In this document: positions 33,692-43,041 of the stretch, one piece after another
Numbering within the stretch: the first letter of the stretch is position 1
How the letters are laid out: the number at the start of each line of letters is the position of its first letter
DNA from: Gnetum montanum
Lineage: Eukaryota > Streptophyta > Gnetopsida > Gnetales > Gnetaceae
NCBI GenBank assembly: GCA_015680685.1
Contig: MNCI01004661.1
Coordinates: forward strand, 431,929 to 477,692
DNA: 45,764 nucleotides
Direction of reading: 5' to 3'
Position numbers and translations under genes: made by a program
The notes under the pieces: model-generated
Databases searched by the model: none
The model's input: only the letters and a program-made list of their open reading frames with translations
What the model was told of the DNA's origin: nothing

Positions 33692-33915
33692 TCATTCAGG
33701 GCCCTCGGTTCTTTTTAGTTTTTGTTTCATACATTTTTGTTTTACAAATTTCTTTAACTTTTCTTGTTTTTTTTTTACAACATCGTTATACTTTTTTATT
33801 TCTTTGTGTGTGTGTGTTATCCATTTTGTCAAGTTTGTCATTTAATAAGTGTTTTTTATGATGGTATGAACTGTTTTCCTATTGATTGCTAATGTTTGGT
33901 TTTTACCTTTAAGTT

Positions 33916-34179
33916 ATGATGTTAATACTAAGGTATGTTTCTTTTGATATAGCAGGCAATAAGTCCACTTCATCCATTCATCCACAAAAGTCTATGGTCT
34001 CTCTTGCCTTGGAACTGTACAGTCCCTTTCTTCAAAATAATAAGTACTTTAAACGAATTGGTGACTGGGAATTTCTCAAACTAAGGAAGGACTTAAGGCT
34101 TGAAAAGGGTGTGACTTCTAGGAAACTTGGTGCATTTGTGTTGGTCATTCTCTTGGGTGCTTGGATGTTTTCTTCTTGA
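33916..34179 (+). CDS. Small ORF with C-terminal hydrophobic segment (E5 3' region)
   Basis: 87 codons, open. The conserved part starts SMVSLALELYSPFL, then DWEFLKLRKDLRLEKGVTSR, and ends with a hydrophobic run GAFVLVILLGAWMFSS that could span a membrane. Diverged copies are readable on the minus strand of E6 (about 42520-42720) and E2 (about 2540-2760), with KGVTSR or DVTSR and the hydrophobic end kept. Its position between pol and the 3' LTR is that of env-like ORFs, but no envelope domain is recognisable. Whether it is translated is unknown. Confidence 0.4.
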   Translation: MMLILRYVSFDIAGNKSTSSIHPQKSMVSLALELYSPFLQNNKYFKRIGDWEFLKLRKDLRLEKGVTSRKLGAFVLVILLGAWMFSS

Positions 34180-34261
34180 GTTTTCTTATCGTTTCGACAT
34201 TACCCAATTATCAGGAAGTTGAGTAAATAAAAATCATAAGTCTTTGCATGGTGTGATTCTC

Positions 34262-34306
34262 ACAAAAAAAAAAAAGAAAAAAAAAAAGAAAGAAGAAAGA
34301 AAAAAG
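34262..34306 (+). repeat. A-rich purine tract in the E5 3' region
   Basis: Nearly pure A with some G. It stands in the same place as bases 1-40 of E1 and a T-rich run at about 42417-42437 of E6. Confidence 0.7.
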
Positions 34307-34443
34307 TGAGAATTCAAAGCACACCCCTTAGATGAAATAATCATTTGGGCTACAAGCACTGGTTATGAAACTAAAATAAACATGTTCCCTCTAACTAAGG
34401 CCCTTCTCGCTTCCCATTCTCTCTTCTCCTTTGTTTCGTTGGA

Positions 34444-34725
34444 ATGGTGGTGGCTCTTGGGGGAGGCATTCTTATTATTCAAGTGGATGGATTGGCCGAA
34501 TGCATTAATGTGAAGTCACTGGATGTGGTTTGTTTGAAGCCAGACTTGGAATGGGATCTACTAAGTCACCTTAATCATGAAACACATAAGGAGCTGTACA
34601 CCACCTTGTCCTTGAAGACTCTATTCCATTCTCTTCTTGCCATCCTTCTTTCTTCATTGATCACCTCATTGTTGGTTATATCATTAGTGTATATCTTGGT
34701 GAATGCATTGTTTTCTTTTTGGTAA
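34444..34725 (+). CDS. Small ORF with C-terminal membrane-like segment (E5 3' region)
   Basis: 93 codons, ATG start, TAA stop. Reads MVVALGGGILIIQVDGLAEC, later KSLDVVCLKPDLEWD, a HLNHETHKELYTTL stretch, then about 30 hydrophobic residues ending VNALFSFW. The E1 copy (172-450) keeps the frame apart from one Trp-to-stop change. The E6 copy is truncated by a deletion that runs from TACACCACCTTG to the pre-PPT region. Conservation of frame in two copies hints at coding, but shared descent alone could explain it. Confidence 0.4.
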   Translation: MVVALGGGILIIQVDGLAECINVKSLDVVCLKPDLEWDLLSHLNHETHKELYTTLSLKTLFHSLLAILLSSLITSLLVISLVYILVNALFSFW

Positions 34726-35152
34726 ATTCTTGCGGTTAAGACTTTAACTCTTGTTTCAAATGACATTCCGAGAGCCTACAGACTCTTTGAATGTGGGTTT
34801 GTCCGGGCATTAAGGGCATGAGCCTGCTTTGGGGAGGACCCACTGGCATTCCTATTTGGTGCATCGGTTAAATTCTTTCCCTTAACATTTTTGCAATCCA
34901 CTCTTTTTTGTTCATTTCCCTCTTGACATCCATTTCATCAATGTTATAGTTGTCTTTTTTTTTCCATTTTTATTGTTCTTTTTCTTTCTCCATTCTATTG
35001 CTATCGGAGGTTTGGTCTTAGTCATGGGGGTCTTGGTCCAATTTTTTCAATTTTCTCATAGCCCCTACACCTTCGGTAGTCACCATGATTATATCTCCAG
35101 ACCCGTATCAGCCGTACCACAACTTAACCAATGGACCTTTCATTGAGGCAAG

Positions 35153-35212
35153 GTATCAATTACATTGAAATTCATTTACCCTTGCTAATATAAGACTGTG
35201 TTGTGTGTGCAG
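35153..35212 (+). other. Possible 60-bp intron in the E5 3' region
   Basis: CAAG/GTATCA donor-like and TGTGTGTGCAG acceptor-like sites, the same length and place as 909-968 in E1. Confidence 0.25.
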
Positions 35213-35572
35213 ATGGCAATCATGCAATAATGGATTGGATCTGGAGGGAACACTTGGAATGGATCGATGCTGAAGCAGCTATGCAAGGAACAAGATCGAT
35301 GGTGCGCTTATGGATGGACAATGAAAGATGCAATCTTGGCATTGGTAGCAGCAGACTTCTTTTCTCTTCTGTCTTCTCTCTCAGTTGCCAAATGAGGCCT
35401 GATGTCAAATGTATAAAGTGTTCACTCTTGTTGTCATGAATACCAGTTTTGTCTTGTTCTGTAATGATGATCTATTCACATGTCATCCCATTCACCATTA
35501 GTTCCATTTAAGTCAATAATCCCATACCTTCCCAATATTTTGTAAAGAACTCAAGGACGAGTTTTCATTCAA

Positions 35573-35583
35573 TCATGGGGGTA
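35573..35583 (+). other. Polypurine tract of E5
   Basis: TCATGGGGGTA immediately before the 3' LTR. Two further TCATGGGGG copies lie inside the element (33664-33672 and 35022-35030). Confidence 0.8.
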
Positions 35584-36102
35584 TGATGGGACATGATATT
35601 GTGTTTTCCGCGATATCGCATCCCTCGCAATATCGTGTACGCGATATCGCAGTGCGTCACCAAGTCTATAAATAAGAGGCGGCTCTCCCTTGTTTCCAAG
35701 TTTAGGCCTAAACCATAGCAAAAATCTGGTAGTTTTTCCTCTCTAGAGATAGAATAATTTCCATGTGCCTACAGTAGGAGCTCCAAAGTGAATGGATCTT
35801 TATTCGAGCAAATATTGTACCTGAACACAAGTTTGTGTACGGAAATAAAGACGAACTATTGGATAAACCTTGTAGTGCATGGACTAGGAAAAATAGGACT
35901 TTATTTACTGTTATTTATTGTTTATTATTTAAATGCTTTATTAGTTAATTAAATCTCTCTCAACCCTTCTCCCGTAGTTAAGTGCATTCAGTACGACTGC
36001 TTCGAGCACGTGCGTTACGCTTGGTGATCCCAGTAACGAATAGCGTTTGGTAGCTAAGGTTGCATTGGTTTAGGGTGTGGACGGTAAGTGGGAATGGATA
36101 CT

Positions 36103-36840
36103 TGATGAGACGCGACCTGCATGTGCTGCGATATCGCAGTCCGCCGCCATATCTATAAATAAGAGGCGGCACTCCCTTCATTTCCCAATCCTGGCTAGAA
36201 GTAGTGAAGCTCTGGCAGATTGATCACTCCAGAGTTAGAATTTTTCCCATGTGCCCGCAGTAGGAGTCCTAGAGTGAACGGCTCTTTATTCGAGCAGCTT
36301 GTAACCTGAACCCAAGTTGTGTACGGCAATAAAGANGATTACAAGCGTCTATGGACGTGTACGGCTAGTCAAGGAATCGGCTGCTTGTCGCAACGCATGA
36401 GTACGACTTGATTAGAAGCATTGGCTGCTTGGTAATCGAGTAGCGTATTCTAGGATTCTGTGCTTGGTAATCCCAGTAACGACTAGCGTTTGGTAATCCC
36501 AGAAGGTTGCATTGGTTCAGGGTATGAACGGCAAGTGGGAACGGATGCTAATGCTAGGTTAATTAAGGCTTAGTGAGGTAGTTAAATTTAGTTAATTAGT
36601 GTCTTCATCCTTCATCTCATTAGCACAGGAGATAAAACATAAAAGACATAAAAATCACATTCCTCAGACTTACTTAACCATACAACCATGACAAATACAA
36701 GTAAGTTTGGGAAGACAATGAACGATTAACCCCAAGTGTTTCTTGTGGCGTTAAGGCATTTAGTCTGCGGAGTTCGACCGGATCGCGCGTGCACGCTCGT
36801 ATTTGTATGGTTGAGTGTAGGGGTACCTCGCCACTCATCA
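36103..36840 (+). repeat. Solo LTR of the E1 family inside the E5 3' LTR
   Basis: Starts TGATGAGACGCG, ends CCACTCATCA, with 5-bp target duplication ATACT (36098-36102 and 36841-36845). It has one perfect palindrome CTGCGATATCGCAG (36126-36139) and a TATA box (36154-36161). Compared with the E1 LTR it lacks 84 bp at the assembly gap (36336) and a block of U5 modules of about 195 bp. Confidence 0.9.
36336..36336. other. Assembly gap (single N)
   Basis: The N falls where the E1 LTR has 84 more bases (1633-1716). It probably marks unsequenced or collapsed DNA, so the solo LTR is longer than shown. Confidence 0.8.
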
Positions 36841-37137
36841 ATACTGATGCTAGGTTAATTAAGGCTTAGTTAGGTAGTTAAATTTAGTTAATTAGTCTCT
36901 TCATCCTTCATCTCATTAGCATAGGAGATAAAACATAAAAGACATAAAAATCACATACCTCAGACTTACTTAACCATACAACCATGACAAATACAAGTAA
37001 GTTTGGGAAGACAATGAATGATTAACCTTAAGTGTTCCATAAGGCGTGTAGGCACTTAGTCTGCAGAGTTTGACCAGATCGCACGTGTAATGCTCGTATT
37101 CATATGGTTGAGTGTAGGAGTACCTCGCCACTCATCA

Positions 37138-37212
37138 ACTATCAATGGGTGGCCTTATCTAGTAGATTTCCTAGTGATCAATGTGAAGAATGATAATAAG
37201 GAATTTCCTAAA
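37138..37212 (+). pseudogene. Continuation of E4 protease region
   Basis: Starts with the second ACTAT, then reads NGWPYLVDFLVINVKN and ends NKEFPK, aligning with CGWCYPTNFLVIKVKDYKGD of E2. It is cut at 37212 by the E7 LTR. Confidence 0.85.
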
Positions 37213-38110
37213 TGATAAATTGTGTTTTACGATAGCTATAATATCAAGTATTTGATATTGGAGTTGCAATATTAGGGCATAGGCTACAATGTTAGATATC
37301 TGATATCGTAGGATGTGTGCTAGGTTATAAATACAACACCTAGGAACACGGTCCAACACACAATTTCATCATGTAGTAGCAGAATTCTTTTAGTTTTTTT
37401 TTGCAATTTTTATTTTAAGTACTTGGTAGGGTGTGCCTACAGTGTGGTGTTTAGTGATTGTATAGAGTCTTTTTTTGAGTGGAATGTACTTGGACACATG
37501 TTATGACTGACAATAAAGATCAAGATTACTTGTTACCATTGCAACATCCACTTAGTTTCCTTAACGTTTACTTAGACTGATTTTTACTATTTTCACTTAG
37601 ATTACTAATTAATATTTCCCAAGTTAATGTTTATGATTTCATACACTTTACCTTCAGTTTTGTTAAGAGGTATAGATATGACTGGGCTTGAGTGCTAAGT
37701 GTAGTAATCTGGTAACCCAGTAGTGTTATCGCTTGGTACGTCTAGTAGTCATATAGTTGGTAATCCCAATGATGACTACATGAGTCCAAGGCATGTATGG
37801 AAAATTAGGACTAGATATCCATTACCTTAGGATAGACTAGGTTTATTTACTATTTTCCTTAGAATTAAAACTACTTTCACTTTAGCATCTTAGCTAGGAG
37901 AAATGACCTATCAACATCAACATATCATATACCTCATAGTGAGTTAAACCATACCCATAGATTTTACTCACTCACTTTGGAAAACAACAATCCCGAACTT
38001 TAGTCAATTACTAGCATAATCACATTACTTAGTCCATGGATTATGATCTGTTCTCATGTGAACACCTATGACTTATATGTTTGGATGTTGGATAACTCCA
38101 CCATTTATCA
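37213..38110 (+). repeat. 5' LTR of E7 (898 bp)
   Basis: Starts TGATAAATTG, ends CCATTTATCA. GATATC-like sites (AATATCA, TGATATTG, TGATATCG) precede a TATA box at 37326-37333. U5 has TTGGTAA/CTGGTAACCC phrases near 37708-37765. Confidence 0.85.
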
Positions 38111-38130
38111 TTGGTGTCGTTTATAGGAAC
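38111..38130 (+). other. Degenerate primer-binding site of E7
   Basis: TTGGTGTCGTTTATAGGAAC follows the LTR. It is still recognisable against the tRNA-Asp type but has several transitions. Confidence 0.6.
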
Positions 38131-38258
38131 AAGTCAAATGTATGCTGAGTAATTGATTTTACAAAGTTTATTGTATTGAAAATCCAAAGTAAAATCCTAA
38201 TCTTGCAATAATTCTAAACAAGTCAAGCACACTTTAAAAAAATGTCTTGAAATACAAC

Positions 38259-41103
38259 ATAACTTCAAACAAGAATACACCATCACTTGCCAGGGAGACC
38301 AAAAGGAGTAATGACTAAATAATCAATGAAGAAGAAGATTAGAGTATTCCAATGTAGACAAAGATTTCATATGCTTATCATGATCTTTACTACCCTAAGT
38401 TTACATTTATCTTCCATAAGGATAGCTAACTTAGGTAAAGAGATCTTCAAGGGAACATTGTTCTTCCACCAGAATGTTCAGCATCCATCATGCTCTAAAC
38501 TACTCTTAAGGGGATGAAATTAAGTGAAGTGCTTGGAGGGTATCATGAAACCACACTCATGAATTGACCATATGAACTCATTGATGAGTAGTTAAGGAGA
38601 GACAATGTCATGGAAAGTAGACATGAGTAAAACTAGGGGAGGAAAGTTAACTCTTCTGTTGTCTTAGAAGACCTTGATGGAGACACACTCATTGCTAAAC
38701 AACTTTACCAATATCATTAGTTTTAGTTACCAACACCTATTATCCAATTGGAGGAGCCTATCAAGAATAAGTCACACTTTGAATCAACAGAGACACTCAA
38801 GTAAGAGGGAAAAGTCTTGACGAACAAGTAGGACTCAAGGCCAATAGTTCTTGCTAGATCTTGTCGGGAAGAACATCAAAGTCATCATAGGAGGACAGGC
38901 CGACATCATTCTCCTACTACCTCATTTTCATCCTCATGATCATTAGTAGGGTCTAATAGAAGGAGAAATAGGTACAAAGATTATGATACAAAGAAGAGGA
39001 GAACTCATGATTGTTATGACTGACATTCAAGACATTCTAATTCAGAAGATGAAGAGTACAAACAAAGAAGACATAGGGATCAAAGAGATCATGAAAGGGA
39101 TGGACATAAAAGGGGGCACTACTATAATCAAGCACAAAAATATGATCAAGATGGTGAACTCCTAATGGCTACTAAAAGCATGATCAGCATACAGGAAGTT
39201 GTACACATCCTGACTAGGCACATGAGGGACAATCGTATCAAATAGCTTAATATGAACAATATGTCAAGATTTGAAGGTGGTTATAATGCTGATCAACAAC
39301 ACCACTTACAAGCTTTCTATAATGCCTCTGGCCTTTAGAATATTGAAAGTCATTAGTAGAAGTTGAAGTTATTTCCAAGAACACTTGTGAAAGAGGTAGA
39401 GAGCTAGTATTGATTACTTGAACTTAAATTAATCAGAAGATGGAGTACCATGCTAGATATCTTTAATGAAAAGTAACCAAACCTACTCAGGAGTATCTAA
39501 TATAAGAAAAAAAATCCAAGGATGGAAGTAAGGGACTCATGAAACCCTTGATGGGTAGATACTACTCACTACTACATAGATGTCTAGGTCATGGATTCTC
39601 ATAGAAGGAACAACTAAGGCACATTGTAGATGGGTTGTGAAACAAAATTAGGAAGACCTTTGGATTTATGCCTAATGAAAATTATTTGAGATGACTTTCC
39701 ATCACATCTAGAGGTTAATTGATCAAGTGACAAAGAAAGAAGGGAAGTTAATAAAGATAGAATTAATTGAGGAGTATAACCGCAATCCATCAATGAGAAA
39801 GAGAGATGCACGAGTATGTAAGATCTAAGAGGAAGAAACCTTGGATTAGATGATTTGAAAGAAAAACCTACAAATTAAAAATTCTATCATTGATATAATA
39901 GAATAGGTAGGAAAATGTGGGATTCAATTGATGAGAAAGTTACAAACGCTTTGAAAACTATGAAGGAGAGAACAGAGGAAGCCCTTGGAAGAGGTAAAGA
40001 TAAGAAAAGAAGAATGATTTTGGATGAAAGGGTAAAGTGGCTTTAGTGGTTAAGTGTTTAGACAACAGCTCCACTAATGAGGAAGGATGTACCATGTGTT
40101 AGTATGAACATCCAAAGGCATGTTGCTCAGTAATGGCACACTTACATTAGATAGGGGCATATGCACTTAATCCCAGGTTTGTTAAGAAAAAAATGCCCAA
40201 AACATTACCTTATCTTCAAGGTAACTATAGGTAGAACTTCCAACCAATGTATTATCCTAGTGGAGCTATGCCATAGCCACAAGAGTAGTATTATCATTAA
40301 TGGCAACAATCCCAATCATGGGCCATGCAACAACCACGTCAATAGTATTCATACTAGAAACTTGATCCTTATGGATACTATGTCTAACGGCCAATCTCTA
40401 CTGGGAACACTATTATCCAAACTCCACAGTACTACCCAATAAAGTACCACAAATTGATGCTGCCAAGGATAGATCCAAACTCATATGTGCATCCAACTAC
40501 AACTGGTCCTTCCAACCAACACCTAAATTCTCTACCACCACTACCATTTCTTGTCATGCAAGGGAAACTACCACCACAACTGCAACAAAAGAATGTTGCC
40601 AAGGCAATTAGTACACAAGAGAAAATGAATCCCAAACCAAGAAATAATTGTTCTTCCAAACAAGTCTAGAAAAGATTTAGTGGATGAGGAACACTTCTAC
40701 TTCCACCTCATCTACATCCAATTCTCCTCAACACAATAGGCTTCCTTCTTCATCAAACTCAAATGTTACCATTGTCATGCTCACATAAACAATCATACAT
40801 TGGATCAAGCTAGGAGCTCTTCCACAAAAGAGAACTGATCTAGGAAGTCCCTTGGTTTACCTCTAAATAGTAGGACAAAAACCATGCAAAGCTTTACTTG
40901 ATTTTGGGTCAAGAGTGAACTTGATATTACAAGACATGTACTAGGCGTAAAATCTACCACCATTGAAGAAAAGTAACATTTCGTTGGAGCTTGCCAACCA
41001 ATTAATCACACTTTCACTTGGATAAGTGGATGATGTGATTACCACCATTAGTGGCTGGTCCTACCCTACTAATTTTCTAGTCTTTCATTTGGGGAAGAAC
41101 AAG
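38259..41103 (+). pseudogene. gag-protease remnant of E7
   Basis: The start is ATA where E4 has ATG. The gag domain is traceable from about 39165 (IQEVVHILTRHMRDNRIK, MSRFEGGYNADQQHHLQAF), with many stops and frameshifts after 39470. The zinc-knuckle-like block CTMC, stop, YEHPKACC lies near 40090-40130. A Pro/Gln-rich part follows, then protease (KALLDFGSRVNLIL near 40890), ending WSYPTNFLVFHLGKN at the E6 insertion. This is the most decayed gag of the five. Confidence 0.75.
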
Positions 41104-42041
41104 TGATGAGTGGTGAGGTACCCCTACACTCAACCATACGAAACGAGCGTAGCACGCGCGATCCGTTCGAACTTCGCAAACTAAATGCCTAAATGCCCCA
41201 TGGAACACTTGGGGTTAATCATTCGTTGTCTTCCCAGACTTACTTATTGTTGTCACGGTGTATGGTTAAGTAAGTCTGAGGTATATGATTTTTTTGGTCT
41301 TTTCAGGTTTATCTCCTATGCTAAGGGGTGAAGGGTTGAGAGAACTAACTACTCTAACTAATGTCCTAAGTCTAAATTAACTAGCGTTAGCATCCATTCC
41401 CACTTATCGTACACACCCTGAACTGTGCAATTGTGGCTACCAAATGCTAATCGTTACTGGGATTACCACACGTAACGCACGTGCTCGAAGTGGTCATACT
41501 GAGGCACCTAACTAGCCTAAGTGTGATAAGCAGTTGATTCCTTGACTAGCCGATTCCTTGACCACCCGTAGGTGCTCGTAGCCAAGTCGTACTTACCCCA
41601 CATTTTAGGAGATAAGGGTGAGAGAATCTAATCGCGATGAGTAGCCGATTCCTTGGTTAGCCGTACACATTCATCAATGCTCGTAACCAAGTCGTACTCA
41701 TGCCGCGCTACTAGGAAAGTAATAAATAACATTAAATAAACCTATCCATGTACTGCAAGGTTTATCCACAAAGTTCGTCTTTATTGCCGTACACAACTTG
41801 CGTTCAGGTACAAAGCTGCTCGAATAAAGAACCGTTCACTTGGGGGACTCCTACTGTGGGCACATGGAAAATATTCTATCTCTGGGGTGATCAATCCGCC
41901 AGAGCTTCGCTACTTCTAACCTCTATATGGAAATGAGGAGAGTGCCGTCTCTTATTTATAGATTTGACGATGGACCGTGATATCATGTACGCGATATTAC
42001 AGGGGATGCGATATCGCGCTTGTGCATATCACGTCTCATCA
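41104..42041 (-). repeat. 3' LTR of E6 (938 bp)
   Basis: Inverted ends TGATGAG and CTCATCA. On the minus strand it has a GATATC array (GTGATATGCAC, GCGATATCGC, GTAATATCGC, ATGATATCAC) before a TATA box (41953-41960), and U5 modules like those of E1. Centres of the last three sites are spaced 17 and 14 bp, as in the E5 3' LTR. Confidence 0.9.
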
Positions 42042-42052
42042 TACCCCCATGA
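42042..42052 (-). other. Polypurine tract of E6
   Basis: TCATGGGGGTA on the minus strand, immediately before the LTR. Confidence 0.8.
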
Positions 42053-43041
42053 TTGAATGAAAACTCGTCCTCGATTTCCTTACAATAATATCAGGAAGGT
42101 ATGGAATTATTGAGGGGAATGGAACAAGGTGGTGTACAGCCCCTTGTGTGTTTGATGATTAATGTGACTTGGCAAGTCTCATTTCAACTCCAGCCTCAAA
42201 CCAACCACTTCCAGTGACTTCACATCAATGCATTCGGTTAAACCATCCACATGGATAACAAGAATGCATCTTCAAAGAGCCACTACCATTCCGATGAAAC
42301 AAAGGAGAGAATGGGAAGCAAGAAGGGCCTTAGTTAGAGGGAACACTTTTGGTTCCATAACCAGTGTGTGTAGTCCAAATTTTATTTCGTCTAAGGGGTG
42401 TGCTTTGAATTCTCACTTTTTTTTTGTCTTTTGTGTTTGTATGCGTGAGAACCACACCATGCAAAGACTCCTTATTTTTATTGGCTTAGCTTTCGATAAT
42501 TGGGTAACATCAGAACGGTAAGAAAACTCAAGAAGACACATCTAAGCACCCAAGAGAATGACCAACACAAAAGCATCATATTCCCTTGAAGTCACGCCCT
42601 TTGCAATCCTTGAGTCCTTCCTTAGTTTGAGAAATACCCAGTCACCGATTCGTTAAAGTTATTATTAGAAAGGAACTGTACATTTCCAAGCCAAGAGAAA
42701 CCATAGAAATTGGTGGATGGATGGATGAAGTGATCTCATTGCCTGCCATATCAAAAGAAACAAACCTTAGTATCAACATTGTGATTTAAAGGTAAAAAAC
42801 AAACATTAGCAATCAATATGAAAACAGTTCATACCATCAGTCTGAACACTTATTATGGGACAAACTTACATGGTGGATACACACACACACTCACACAAAA
42901 AAAGGAAAAGTATAATGATGATGTAAAACAAAAATTAGAAAAGTTAAAGAAATTTGTAAAACAAAAATGTGTAAGATAAAAATGTTGTAAAACAAAAACA
43001 TGTAAAACAAAAACTGAAAAAGAATTGAGGGCCCCATATTG
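42053..43041 (-). other. 3' region of E6 with internal deletion
   Basis: It matches the E5 region 33692-35572, but about 870 bp are missing between the middle of the small membrane-type ORF and the pre-PPT region. A (CA)n run (about 42881-42898) and a T-rich tandem-like stretch are present. A second TCATGGGGG lies at the end of the coding frame (43069-43061). Confidence 0.7.

Larger units (their letters stand above)
29381..37137 (+). mobile_element. E5: complete non-autonomous Ty3/Athila-like element
   Basis: 5' LTR 29381-30174, primer-binding site 30175-30194, gag-protease-tail frame 30320-33691, a 3' region with two small ORFs, purine tract 35573-35583, and 3' LTR 35584-37137 (which itself contains a solo LTR). 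Target duplication ACTAT at 29376-29380 and 37138-37142. There is no RT, RNase H or integrase core, so it would have needed enzymes in trans. Joining the flanks across the target site gives the continuous E4 protease frame (TI-NGW). Confidence 0.92.
35584..37137 (+). repeat. 3' LTR of E5, interrupted by a solo LTR
   Basis: 35584-36102 plus 36846-37137 correspond to the 5' LTR; the join GGAATGGATACT-GATGCTAGG matches GGAATGGATGCTGATGCTAGG at about 29869. TATA box 35667-35674. The palindrome array (35595-35650) has four sites, one of them decayed (CAATATCG). Confidence 0.9.
37213..41103 (+). mobile_element. E7: Ty3/Athila-like element, 5' part
   Basis: 5' LTR, degenerate primer-binding site and gag-protease up to 41103, where E6 is inserted in the opposite orientation. 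It sits within E4 (flanking 5 bases CTAAA, 37208-37212). The other end is outside the window. Confidence 0.85.

Noticed and set aside
33916-34725. Small membrane-type ORFs considered as a true viral envelope gene
   Set aside because: No signal peptide, fusion or envelope motif can be seen, and both are far shorter than known env-like genes; left as ORFs of unknown function.
42881-42898. (CA)n microsatellite in E6
   Set aside because: Simple repeat within the T/A-rich 3' region, also present as (GT)n in E5 near 33806; nothing further to explain.
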